Shown here piece by piece: positions 32,046 through 43,412 of a stretch of 64,000 bases of DNA. Under the pieces are notes generated by a model. It was given only the letters and a program-made list of their open reading frames with translations, was not told where the DNA came from and did no database searches. The translations under genes and the position numbers were made by a program. The DNA comes from Vandiemenella viatica (Eukaryota > Arthropoda > Insecta > Orthoptera > Morabidae): positions 174,910,935-174,974,934 of the forward strand of contig CM061921.1 in NCBI GenBank assembly GCA_031002005.1, given 5' to 3'. How positions within the stretch are numbered: the first letter of the stretch is position 1; every line of letters starts with the position of its first letter.

Positions 32046-32809
32046 AAGATGTAATACATGACACACACCTTTAAAGTTAGTTGAAGATAAATGAAGATAT
32101 AAAAGATTTCCTTTGCATTCTTTGAGATCAAAATCTGGTACCGCTAATTCAGACTGGTGACATTATTTTTTTATTTATTATTATTTCAATTAAAATTTTT
32201 GCCACCGCATGCTACCACAATCAATATAATCTTACCTGTTATATATGTTATTGTGGAGAAAAAAAAACCAAGAAATTATTTTTTTGAACCGTTAAAGGAC
32301 TTAGAAATAATTTATATTTCGTGGCTTAGATCACCCTATGCAAACTTTCGCTAAAGCCCTTTGTACTTATGTTTAAACTTTGTGCTTACGGGTCACACAC
32401 CATTCTATAATGCTGTCGCACTAGAAAGCATGACTTTGTCCATTCAAACTCTCTTATTGGTTCTAAAACTCTCTTTTTCGTGCTTATTTTAGCGAATGTT
32501 TTCAGCATTCATCATTTAACTCCATTTGTTAGTGTAGTGTCCTCTGTTTATTTTTAAAAAAAACAACGATTGCTATCAAACTAATGATAAAAGCGGTATC
32601 ATTCCTCGAAAATCAATAGTCTTCTTTATTTCAGTAATCATTATTATTAAAAAAAGAGGGATATTGGTAATTATTTTAACCGTAGGACTCCGAACTTCTC
32701 CTCCGTGCGTCTGCGAGTCTCTTGAGCGGGGGAAAATTTTTTAAGTCTTCGGTAAAGTGCTGAATATGGAAGGTCTATTTTATCACGAATTTAGTGTAAC
32801 TCCTACCAG
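32046..32809. other. AT-rich spacer
   Basis: Nothing recognised. Confidence 0.4.
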
Positions 32810-32812
32810 TTA

Positions 32813-33047
32813 GGGGGCATCCATAAATTACGTGAGGTGTTTTTCCAGATTTCCGGACCCCCTCGCCCCCCTCTGGTGAGTTTTCTTTTTTTAGGTCTCA
32901 CCCTTCTAAAAACCGGTTACACCCCAACTTTCCGACGAAATACCCCCCTAAAATCGAGATATCCGTTGACCCCTTCCCTCCCACTTGGTGAGATTTCGCC
33001 GGACCCCCCTCCCCCTATTTCACCTCACATAGTTTATGGACGCCCCC
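32813..33047. mobile_element. Harbinger-like MITE with TTA duplication
   Basis: Left end GGGGGCATCCATAAATTACG TGAGGTG and right end (minus) GGGGGCGTCCATAAACTATG TGAGGTG match. TTA flanks it (32810-32812, 33048-33050). G-rich ends and a 3-bp TTA/TAA duplication fit PIF/Harbinger-type elements. The interior is C-rich; the 81-codon frame across it is an artefact. Confidence 0.8.
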
Positions 33048-33050
33048 TTA

Positions 33051-33454
33051 TGCTGTCCCATGAGGTAGTCGTGTATAGATAGAAGCACAATTGAAAGGCG
33101 AAAGGACTCGTGAATTCTGTGACTGTACATCATAGAACGTGTTAAAAAAAAATCTATTCATTTTTCTTTAGAAAATTCAGACGTTTTTACTTAATCTTCA
33201 TTCTTAAATGAATTGGCATGTCAAAATTCAACCCCGAAGGAGTTTCTAGAATTTAAGCATTATCAAAATCAAAAAAAGTTGTTGCCAAATTAAGAAAAGA
33301 AGACATAAAAGAGTCTCTCACTAGGTACTATCTTGATAACAGACAAACAATGAAAATTCAGAACAAACATTTGAAAGAGATAGAGAGAAATAAAAAAAAA
33401 GTACTAGCTGGTGCTCACGACTTCCTTCGTGTTTGTAAAGAATTTTGATTGATA
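33051..33454. other. Spacer
   Basis: AT-rich, nothing recognised. Confidence 0.4.
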
Positions 33455-34490
33455 GCTACCGACATGCAACCACAGTAGTGCACGATGGGTGACTCGAGGC
33501 TAATACCATACACAAACACCATTGATCTGTGCAGGGTATTTATGACTGCAAAGTGAAATATTGGGACACAAATGTCTTTGGTCGAAAATATCCTCAGTCG
33601 TCTACTTTCAGCCTTCATGTCTCCCACACTCTCACAGCTACCGACATGCAACTACTATAGTGCATGATGGGAGACTCGAGGCTACTACTACACACAAACA
33701 CCAGTGATTTGTTCTATGTAGTTTTGTTTGCAAAGTGGAATATAAGGACGCATATGTATTTGGTCTAAATAACAAAATACCATCGGTCGATCAATTTGAA
33801 CCACCATATCTCCCACACCCTCACAGCTACCGCCATGCAACCACCATAGTGCACGATGGGAGACTTGAAGCTATTACCATACACAACCATCAGTGGTCTG
33901 CGCTAGGTAGTTTTGGCTGCAGGGTGAAATATAGGGACACTCATGTCTTTGGTTGAAATATGAAAATGCCCTCCGTCGACAAATTTCAACCACCATATCT
34001 TTCATGGTTACCGACATGTACACTGGGAGACTTGAGGCTACTGCCACACACAAGCGTCAGTTGTCTGCGCTTGGTAGTACTGGCTGCAAGGTGAAATATA
34101 GGGACGCACACGTCTTTGGTAGAAATAGAAAAATGCCCTTGGTTGACCCCTTTCAGCGACCATTTCTCTCACACCCCCATAGCTACCGATATGTAACCAC
34201 CATAGTGCACGATAGAAGACTCGAATCCACAATCACACACAAACACTAATTGTCTGCGTTATGATGTTGTGACAGCAAAGAGAAATATAGGGATATACAT
34301 GTGTTTGGTCGAAATATTAAAATGTCCCACATCGACCACTTTTAACCACCATACCTGCCACACCTCCACAGCTACAGGAATTCGGCCAACGTTGTGACCG
34401 ATGGGAAACTCCATGCTACTACCACACACAAGCACCAGTGGTCTGAGTTAGGTAGTGGAGGCTGCAGATTGAAATATAGGGACACACAGG
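33455..34490 (+). repeat. ~180-bp satellite array, about six units
   Basis: GCTACCGACATGCAACCACC-like starts lie near 33455, 33637, 33826, 34006, 34182 and 34371 (steps of 176-189 bp). Each unit carries GTGCACGATGGGAGACT, CACACAAACACCA, GTGAAATATAGGGAC and (T/C)GTCTTTGGTCGAAATA. The array ends at a (TA)n tract (34500-34511). Frames running through two units are by-products. Confidence 0.88.
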
Positions 34491-34564
34491 TCTATTTTTA
34501 TATATATATAAGATTTACCTTGCCATAGAAAAATATAACAATAATTATTTAAATTGTATTTATG

Positions 34565-34880
34565 AAAACTCCTGCAGTTGTAGCGGTGTCTACAACGGGG
34601 AGACAGTAGCGACAAATCCGCCATAATTCGCCGTGCCATCAACACTGGGTACGAAGTAAAACTTGAAGACACGAGGCTGCTGTGGTGAGAAGATCAGTGG
34701 TGGCCTCGATGAGTGAAGGAGGCAGCATACATTTTATAGAATACGAACAACTTCAACGACAACAGCGGCCTATTACTCTGCGATGCTTGGCGCTTGCTGC
34801 GATGTAAATATGAAGAGTATCTCTGACGAAGGCTGCAGAATGGCAGCCGAAAGCGTCAAGTATCAAATAAATAACCAGGC
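34565..34880 (+). pseudogene. Penelope-like GIY-YIG C-terminus and 3' tail
   Basis: DKSAIIRRAINTGYEVKLED then TRLLW and a stop (34611-34687), followed in frame by VKEAAYIL and NTNNFNDNSG. Penelope-like endonuclease domains end with (K)SA(I/V)..H...TGH....(D/E)T..L.........(K/R)EA.EI.....NFNRD.G. The usual His of H..(N)TGH is Arg-Ala here. The last part holds a hammerhead-like motif (34823-34855). Confidence 0.75.
34823..34855 (+). ncRNA. Hammerhead-ribozyme-like motif of a Penelope tail
   Basis: CTGACGA (34823-34829, fitting CUGANGA), then GGCTGC / GCAGCC arms that can pair perfectly around a short loop, then GAAA (34849-34852) and GCGTC. Hammerhead motifs are known in Penelope-like elements. 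Stem I partners and the cleavage site are not proven, so this is a candidate. Confidence 0.5.
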
Positions 34881-35941
34881 ATTCCTGAAAAATCGAGTTG
34901 TTATTAAAAAATATTTAATTCAAAAACCTATCAAAAGTAGATTACATCCATTTCATTTTGAAAACACCTAAATTTTATCAAAACTAAATTTCTTTTATTA
35001 ATTTACGACCCAAATTTTGAATTAACAAATTATACTCTCACCATTCATGATAAACAAAAAGTTTATCAAATTGTAATTAACTGGTTTCTGATTTTTATTT
35101 ACAGTTTAAAGAAGTGAAAGATTTTTCTTGTAATTCTTTAAATATGACGCAAACAGTGATAAAGTTAAATCAAAATTTTGTATAAAGGGGTAAATGTAAT
35201 GTTAACACAAATATTTAAATTGCTAAAACCTTTTATATATATATATATATATACATATCTTAAGCTATAAACCAAAGACATAGAAATATTTAGATTAATA
35301 CAATAATAACCAGTGCTTACACATCATGATACTGAAAATGGATTTTATAAATGAATATTAAGATTAATGTATAATTTAAGTAATAAATAAATAAATGTAA
35401 ATAAATAAAAAATGAACGATAATGAATTTTAAGTAATGAAACCTGCAGATTTTGCTACAATATCAAATTTATTAATAGTGATTACAACTATCCTTTTGTT
35501 TATCACATATCAAATACACGTAAGAAATTTATAGATTAAATTAAACAATAATTTTGGCTTGATAATGAAAACAGCAACCGTTTTCAATATCAACTCAAAT
35601 TTGATATCACACTCGCTGAATTCCACCAATCCATCATGGACAAAATATTAAACAATAATTCCAAGAAATTAAATAATAAAAGAATTAACAAAAAAATAAA
35701 AGAACAGCATACTCAAAATCATAATTTTTTTGTTATATGCGTGTATACATTGAAAAGATAACAAGATAACTTAGAAGGAAAATTTATCAGTTCATTATAA
35801 TATAATAACCATAATATAAATTTTTAACTTACACGCACTTTTAGTTGTATACTTTCAACATCTGAGTGGATATGATGGTGAAAGTATTGGGTAGCAGTTA
35901 TTAGAAGTTTGAGCTGGTTCCTAACAGTCATGCGAGATATA
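34881..35941. other. Very AT-rich spacer
   Basis: Includes a (TA)n tract near 35237-35253. No feature recognised. Confidence 0.45.
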
Positions 35942-35944
35942 TAA

Positions 35945-36329
35945 GGCGGCGTCCATTACGTGTTTTTCCGGAATTCCGGATTTCAACCTGCCTCTCCTGT
36001 GGTGAGATTTGGTTTGTTCTGGTCGGACACCCCCCCCCCCCACCCCGCCGCCCTCATCCTAAGATGACGTGGGGTTTTGAGGGGATCCCTCTCTGCTGAA
36101 CGCCTGTGGAAACTTTTTTTTCAGCTCTTCTGCTTCCAAGGGCGATTATACCGCCCCTAAAGTCGGTATCTGCGTCGTTTGTAGATCTTTTATTTTTTTT
36201 AGCTTTACTGTCCTTCAAGAATTTAAAAAGATAACGTGTGATTTTCGTCAACCTCCCCCCCCCCCTCTTGGCGAGATTTCGCCGGATCCCCCTCCCCTTT
36301 TTCAACTCACTTAATTAAAGGACGCCCCC
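35945..36329. mobile_element. Harbinger-like MITE, same family, TAA duplication
   Basis: Ends GGCGGCGTCCATTACGTG and, on minus, GGGGGCGTCCTTTAATTAAG match the MITE at 32813. TAA flanks it (35942-35944, 36330-36332). It also shares the internal GGCGAGATTTCGCCGGAT segment. 385 bp, longer than the first copy. Confidence 0.78.
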
Positions 36330-36332
36330 TAA

Positions 36333-37875
36333 AGTTTGGAATCGTAAAAATAATGATAAATTAGACACACATGGTTATATTGATGGACTTATCATTGTAA
36401 TAAATTTAACAAAGGATTAAAGGAAAAGTATCAAAGCGATTTTTCCAGAAGAAATATCTGCTTTCGTTGCTATATGTATCAATCTATATTATTGTATCGA
36501 AAGTTGGAACAAATTCGAAGAAATGCAATATCTGATTTTTCATCAATGTTATAGCAAGTTGAATGAATAATACAGAAGCATTGAAGATTCTAACATGCGA
36601 AATTAATTTTGAAAGCTTTTAATATAATAATTGTTTACTTTCAGCCTTGTATGTCACAGCACTTTAACAGTATTCTGATGGAATGGTAAATATGACTAAA
36701 TAACCACGACAATTATTAAATGATTTTGATATAATATAAAAAATTGAAAATGGTATTCTTGGATGATAATGGTAATGTTTTAAGCAATAATATTTAGAAA
36801 AAATTCATATTTTAACGTAATTGGTCAAAACAAGGAACCAAACTGTCTCACTATCTCGATACAAACGATTTACATTAATGGGATTTTGCTGGTGTGAATA
36901 ATGAAAATATTAAAAATTTAAATCACGTTTTTCGGTGAACTGGATTCCTAATTTGAAAGATGATAAATATTATGTTTAGATTTTTGATTTACGGAATTTC
37001 CAAGAAATTTGCATGATTTAAAAAAAGTTTTAAAACTTGAAGCAGAGGATAAAATAATTCCAGACACAAATTAATCATAACAATATTGCATAGTACAATT
37101 AGGTATGTTCTATGTAATAAAAGCTTTAAGCAATATTAATCATTAAAAAAATCAAAATCTAAATTTAACAAACCAATCTATGCCACATTTTCAATTTCAC
37201 AATTATCAAAAAAATTAGTATTTCATTTTCATTATAAAATCATGAAAGTAAAGTATTAAATTTTTACTAAACTATCATATCAAGATACTGAATATTATAT
37301 TTATAAAATAATAGGCGTGAAAACAATAATTGACAAATGTGATAAAAGCGTTTAATCGCAAAGAATATATATATTATTTACATCTACAATCTGCGTTAAC
37401 AAAATTTTAAGCACCAAAACTTAATCTCTATTTCCTGCATTCTTATTCCTAGCACGAGGGAAGGAGGAGTACATGTGCGAATCAGGGCGGTAACGTATTT
37501 TTCACATTTTATACTTCCTGACATTGCAGCCCAAATATTTTGGTTGGAACAGTATTTCTCCTCAGTAGTAAAAAAAGTTTGATGTCAGAAATTTGCCAAT
37601 AGCTTTAATAATAAATTGAGCCAACGGTCTGCCAAACAATACCAGCCCAATTCGGTAACACTTTAGAGGGCTATAGCAGACAGGCAGAAAACGAGCTTTT
37701 CCTTACGCTTTCCCAATGCTAGTAATCAATTCTTCGTGTCACGGATATTGTGCAAGCACAACAGTAATCAACTCGGGGAAACATGTGTGTTTTACACGCT
37801 ATCTCCTTAGCATATGCGAAACAATTCGTAAAAATACCACCTATTAATCATAACCAAGGCTTCCTTTCAATTTTT
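36333..37875. other. AT-rich spacer
   Basis: Nothing recognised; no frame longer than chance. Confidence 0.45.
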
Positions 37876-38093
37876 TTTTTGCTTATGGTTTTACCCTCGT
37901 TGACGTCGATGACAGAGGGGGTGGGGGGGAAGAATGTGAGAGGAAGTAACTGGAAGTAATTCGCCCATGGCTTTTTGAAGGCCTGGAGTGATTTGGGGAC
38001 ACCATGGAAAACCCAAATCTGGATGCCCGGACGGGAATTCGAACCCACGTCCTCCAAAATACATGGCCTTAACCACTCACCCACCACGCTCGA
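37876..38093 (-). mobile_element. SINE, subfamily B
   Basis: Reverse head (GGGAATTCGAACCCACGTCC; CCACTCACCCACCACGCTCG on +), body with a short deletion, and a 3' part with GGTTTTACCCTCGTTGACGT. Confidence 0.85.
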
Positions 38094-39295
38094 TACTTCC
38101 TTTCAACTTCATTCGAGCTTTAATTCTGATTCGACTTCATGTTACCCTGTACTGTTATGCCCTAATACTTAAGGGATTCAAACTTATCATGAGCCATACA
38201 GATTATATTGTATTCATACATATTACCCTGCAATTTTTACATTTTTTTTTTAAAGTTGCTATTAATCGTGACATGCTGAAAAAAATTGAAGATCGCTTTG
38301 AATTTCAAAACAATGGACATAACACTTCACTTGTCTGCAGGTGTCTCCATCATCAGTAAATAATCTTATACTGCCTTTAATATTGTCTCAAACGTCGTTT
38401 GTATGACTTAAAAAAGAAGCGGCCCTATTAAATTATTTTGCAGGACACTCATAGCAATATCTAGATTAGTAGAAGCATTGCCTTCTACGACTTAATCATC
38501 TACAAATATGTTCCGACAATCGGTATACTCGAATCCTCATTTAGAAGCTGTTCACTGTAAACTGTATAAAGCGTTCTGGGGAAAAAAATAAATAAATAAA
38601 AAAATGCATCCACTTGAATTCCCAAATCATCAATCTTTATTACTTGAAGAGAAAATTTGGCTATACTTCCAATGTCACTGATGTTCTTCAGTAATCATTT
38701 TATATTTCAATAGTTTGATACTTATTTATGAAGCTTTTTTTTGTAATTTGTCAATGGTATTTTATCATTTTTGTTGCTATTTATTTGTGTCCTACAATCG
38801 ATACTCTTCCAGTTCTTTCCATCTGCAATTCACTTCACAATTTCAAATTATCTGAAACCAGTGCCTTTTAATAACTTACATCACATAAAGAAAAATTCAG
38901 TTTACCCCACTACTATATTTGAAAATCGTTATACTGGTAAAGAGTATCGTTTTAGAAAATGTAAAGTAAACTATTTATGTATCTAAAGCCAGATATATGC
39001 ATAAAAAGGGGAATAACAAGAAAATATTTGTGTCAGAGTCCTCATCTTTTTTGTCTGGCACCATGTTCATTAATTTAATAGAGTGAATTTTTCTGAGGAT
39101 AAATATTTGAAACTCAAGCCCCAAGAAATTTTTATCCTAATGAAATTGAAGTAAAATCTAATAGATATGTTGGCAATAATTGTAATGTTGATCAATCAAC
39201 ACATAATCCTGTTTTTTATAGAATAATTTGATATGGTGGAAATGAGAAGGTACACGTCTTAACTGATATGACAATACTGACATTGCAACATAGTC
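38094..39295. other. Spacer with possible LINE scraps
   Basis: GTTATGCCCTAATACTTAAG (38154-38173) resembles GTACGCCCAAATACTTAATG in the LINE at 27350, suggesting an old minus-strand LINE piece over about 38140-38760. The rest is unrecognised. Confidence 0.35.
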
Positions 39296-39375
39296 TTCAC
39301 GGGTTTGCAGCCGTATATTTTCACGAGACAATGACAACGTTTCGACAACGTCCTCTGTGTCTGCAACAGGATGTA
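39296..39375 (-). mobile_element. Penelope-like 3' tail
   Basis: On minus: CAGACACAGAGGACGTTGTC, GAAACGTTGTCATTGTCTC, then ATATACGGCTGCAAACCCGT GAAGAC. The last block recurs at 63466-63490 (TACGGCCGAGAACCCGTGAA on minus). No protein part attached. Confidence 0.5.
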
Positions 39376-39419
39376 TAGGGTGTTAAACGCCAATTGGAAG
39401 GACAATAAGATCCCAGAGG

Positions 39420-39526
39420 ATTGGTCTGAGGGTGATGATACCCATATTTAAAAAGGGCAACAGAAAAAAGTTTGGTAATTATCGTGAAATCACACTTCTT
39501 TCTAATGGATTGAAGATCTTGGAAAA

Positions 39527-39564
<38 letters not shown>

Positions 39565-40870
39565 GCTTAACATCTCTTAACAGCGAGGTCTTTAGAGACG
39601 GGAAAGGATGGGGGTCAAGGAATGGGAAGGAATTCGGCCATGGCCTTTTGAAGGAAGCATTCCGGCATTTGCCTGGAGTGATTTGGGAAACCATGGAAAA
39701 CCCAAATCTGGATGCCCGGACGGGGATTCGAACCGCCGTCCTCCGGAATGCGAGGCCAGAATTGGAGAAAGTGATTGAGAAAAGGTTACGAAGACATCTG
39801 GAAATCTTATTAGAGGATGAGCAATATGGTTTCAGACCAGGAAGAGTACTACAGACTTGCACCAAGAATGCTAATTGAAAATCATCTAGAAAGAGGTAAG
39901 GATATCATCATGGTCTTGCTTGATGTCGAAAAGGCCTATGATAGCATAGCAAGAACAAAAATTTGGGATTGCCTAGAACGAAGAACTGTACCAGGATCCT
40001 TAATTAGAAAGATCAAAATGCTATATGAAAACACAAAAGCCTGTGTGCAAATAGGCAACGGGGAGAGTAAGTGGTTTGATACAAGAAGAGGAGTACAACA
40101 GGGCAGTGCTCTGTCATCCCTACTCTCCATTACTGTGATGGATGACATCTAGAAGAATTTCAAAGAATTGTATGGGAAAGAAACAAAAGCCCTAGTCTTT
40201 GCTGATGATGTCATGATTTGGGGTGAAAGTGCACAAGAGGTGTAAGAGAAGCTGGAGGCTTGGAACAAGTTGTTTGAGGAGTATGGACTGAAAATAAGCC
40301 AGAGTAAGACGGTGGTCATGGAAATAGTTACAGTGACTTCCAATGTGAAGATTACAAACAGAAATAATAATGCAGCAGTCTTCTATAACAAGGTGAGAAT
40401 ATTGTTGGACAACAAAGTTCCCAGAAAGTGCAAATGTACGCTATTCAAAACCTATTACATCCCCATACTGACTTATGCATTGGAAACATGTACCCTGTCC
40501 AGGAGAGACAATAGTAGACTTCAAGCCTCTGAAATGATTTTTTTGCGTACCATGCTGCAGAGAACACTAAAGGACAAAGTGAGGAATGAAATCAATCGTG
40601 CAGAGGCCGGTATAAACATCAATGTGGCAAAATCCTTAGAGCGTTCTCGCCTGAGGTGGTATGGACATGTCCAAAGGATGGAGGAAGTAAGAAGAGCAAA
40701 GGCCTACTTTAATATGAACATCCAAGGTAAAAGACGTGTGGAATGGCCCAAAAGAAATGGACAGACCAAATCAAGAAGGACGTAGAAGACATAGAGCTTG
40801 ATTGGAAGACTGTTCATGAACAAAAACTATTCATGGACAGGAAGAAGTGAAGAGTGCTCGTGACCAGCAC
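39420..40870 (+). pseudogene. LINE reverse transcriptase and C-terminal domain
   Basis: PIFKKGNRKKFGNYREITLL (39440-39500) is the start of RT. After the SINE comes EKRLRRHLEILLEDEQYGFR, then a frame change and VLLDVEKAYDSIARTKIWDC (motif A Asp), FDTRRGVQQGSALSSLL (motif B) and a stop in MDDI*KNF. LVFADDVMIWGES follows, with an intact FADD at 40198-40209. Next are KISQSKTVV, a gap, CKCTLFKTYYIPILTYALET and SRLRWYGHVQRMEEVRRAKA. The C-terminal YYIPILTYALE...LRW.GHV.RM block is common to RTE-like and related LINEs. Stops at 40150 and 40243 plus a frameshift inactivate it. Confidence 0.85.
39531..39762 (-). mobile_element. SINE-A, 5'-truncated, with an A run at its 3' side
   Basis: Reverse body and B-box head (GGGGATTCGAACCGCCGTCC) stopping at GAGGCCAGAA. 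TTGGAAAA (39519-39526) and TTGGAGAA (39763-39770) are probably the target duplication. The homopolymer at 39532-39560 is A on the + strand, whereas a SINE in this orientation should show T. Confidence 0.85.
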
Positions 40871-40905
40871 CCGGGAGACTGGAGCTGGACAATGATGATG
40901 ATGAT

Positions 40906-42090
40906 CTGGCAATTTTATCTCCCGGAGTTTTGACGTAGCGCATAGACTTATGCCAATGGTATTGCGGGCTGGGATACGTCTATCCCTTCCCTATTGAACA
41001 ACGAAGCAAGCGCAAATTAAATATAATGTTTTCCTGACTTCGACCTCGTGCTACTCTCAACCCGTTCGATAATTCCTGAAAAATCTCTTCTTAACCTCCG
41101 TAACGGTTGCTCATAATTTAACTACAAAGCACCCTTCAACTTTTATACGCATTTGTCGTTCGCGACATGCACTAACATTTCCCCCTTTTTCTCTATATCG
41201 TTGTAGCATCACTCAATAAAATTATATCTCACACGCCTTATCAATTTCATCTAACACACATCTCCTTAACGATTAGCTCTTATTTAAAAATACTTAAATA
41301 GTACAGTTATTACATTTTTTCCATTAAGCACCATACACTGATCTTAAATTTATTTTTATTTCACCAGGTCAGCATATTAAATAACTATTCTTGAATAACT
41401 TATACAAACAGCATGCATATTATTTCCACGCACAATAATCCTATCTAAAAACAGATTTTATATTTTGTTGCTTGATAACACACTTCAAGTTATAGTAAAA
41501 TTTTAATTAAATTGGAAGAACACTTCAATTTCACTGCCACGTTTCAGTTTCACATCGTAATTTAGTGCATATTATCCTCTCTATTTTCTTAAACAGATTT
41601 TTAAATTTATTTGATGCTTCAAGGTTTAATTAACATATTTTCAAATACTACTTTCTTTAAATACTAAGCAATTACGAAGTAGTACTTTTTAGTTTGTAAT
41701 ATGTAATACAGGTCTGCCAACTTATCAAGTAACCAACAAGTGAATGACTGGAATAGATCTTGCTTTGCCCGCTATTGCTCGAAGTAACATGTCCTATGTC
41801 ACGTAAATCATCACAAAATTCATAAGTACATTGAAATATTTGTAAACTAGTGCAAATAATGGCTCTTAGCTTATATTGCTTTTAAATAGAGTATGGATTA
41901 CATACATGTCTTTTCAAAAAGCAATAAGATTTTTTAAAATATCTAACGGTATTTTTTTTAACATTTGCGAAATTCCAAAATATCTTTTAGCTACTCTGTT
42001 CGGTGTTTACTCACGTTCAAAGTCACAAACTATTCAACTACACTGTCAACTTGAATTTATGCAGTACATGCTTTTCTTAACTGAAAATTA
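40906..42090. other. AT-rich spacer
   Basis: Nothing recognised; the 86-codon frame 41876-42136 runs into the Tc1 terminus and is not real. Confidence 0.45.
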
Positions 42091-42240
42091 CAATGAAGAG
42101 CCACAGAAACTGATACACGTGCCTACTCTCGTGTAGGGCCCCCGCGAGCACGCATAAGTGCCGCAACACGACGTGGCATGGACTCTACTAATGTATGAAG
42201 TAGTGCCGGAGGGAATTGACACAATGCATCCCGCAGGGCT

Positions 42241-43412
42241 TGTGACGGTTCTAGAGCTTTACAGAGTGTATTCTAAGACATTTGTCTGAGTTGTATTATA
42301 AAAATTATGAATTGCGAGCGTGGTGTAATATTAGGATCAACGCGTAGCGGCAAGTATTGCGACACAATTCTGGCGTCTTGGTAAGTGTTGCATCAAAAAC
42401 AAGCGTCAGTATAAAAGGACGAGACACTACCGAGCGTGGCGCTTTTTCGTCACCAGTCTTCATCGCAGTCGGACCTTCGGTCCAGAGCAGAGTTTAAATT
42501 TGTGTGGCAGTGGGTGACTTCTAGGTGTTTGCGGTAACCGTCTGAGTTGGTCTTTTGTTTTTGTTCGGGGAGTAAGTGAGTCGTCTGGTATTTTATTTTT
42601 GTTATTCAACGAAAGTGAGGATTTTAGTATAATCACTCAAATTAGGTTTTTTCGTCGAAACTAGCAAGAGCTAAGTTTACATAAAGTGTGTCAGGTTAGG
42701 GAAGCAATAATAATACCATCAAAATTTCTTATTAGTCGATACTTAGCGGTTGCGCAATTGTTTAAACTTGCAACGTCTATTCCACTGTCTTAAATTCTGT
42801 TCCAGTTTAGAAGTTGTATATCAGCCATCAAGTATTGATTTTATAATTTATAATTGTGCAACAAGTGTGCAAGAAATTGACAGGAACTTTAGTAATTTGA
42901 AATCGTAAATTTCCAATGTTGCGCAATTTGTGTGATGTTCAAAGAAATGGTTAGGGATTGTTAGCGGAAAGTATCAAGAAATTCAAGGGATTATTTGCGG
43001 TCGTAGCAGAACTATCTTCTGATTTTTTTTGGAGAAGAAGAAATTATTTACCTGGTGAAAAATCTGTTGTGTAAGGAATCTTCTGATAGAAATTTAAATA
43101 ATATACCTGTCGGTGGGTCTAACAAAATTTAAAGAAAGCTGTGCATTAAAGACTTGAAAGAAAATCATTTAATCTATGATTTAGTAGTTTTGAGATACCC
43201 TTCTAACCTTTTATATATTTCAGAGAAGGTTTGAAGTGACCACCGCCGAAGAGAAAGAACATTGTATGTTGTTAATTACTTGATGCTTTCCAGGTAGGCA
43301 CAAGTAAACGCCACGAGAACAAGAAACTTTATTTTTTGGTAACTGCACAGACCATAAAGTGAGTGATTGTTATTTTATATTTTTGCAACATATAACCGTG
43401 CGGGTTCTTTCA
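42241..43412 (+). mobile_element. Solo LTR of an LTR retrotransposon
   Basis: TGTGACGG...CTTTCA is inserted in the Tc1 element and interrupts a sequence that is otherwise continuous. GGCT occurs on both sides (42237-42240, 43415-43418). No gag or pol inside. It contains a TATA box, and a second, 3'-truncated copy lies at 62733-63463. TG...CA ends, ~1.17 kb length, a short duplication and two homologous copies support an LTR; the superfamily is not assigned. Confidence 0.7.
42410..42418 (+). promoter_or_regulatory. TATA box in the solo LTR
   Basis: TATAAAAGG, about 40 bp before CACCAGTCTT. The other LTR copy has TATATAAATAG at the matching place (62908-62917), so the site is conserved. Initiator position is a guess. 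Confidence 0.6.

Larger units (their letters stand above)
39385..40905 (+). mobile_element. Non-LTR retrotransposon (RTE-like), 5'-truncated, split by SINE
   Basis: A 5'-truncated LINE begins at the RT fingers and runs to a (GAT)n tail at 40892-40905. A SINE (39531-39762) splits it. The clade is not certain; GAT-type tails and the YGHV(Q/R)RM...C-terminus are common in RTE-related elements. Confidence 0.8.

Noticed and set aside
33735..34249. Long frames through the satellite
   Set aside because: The unit length varies (176-189 bp) and is not kept in a multiple of three.
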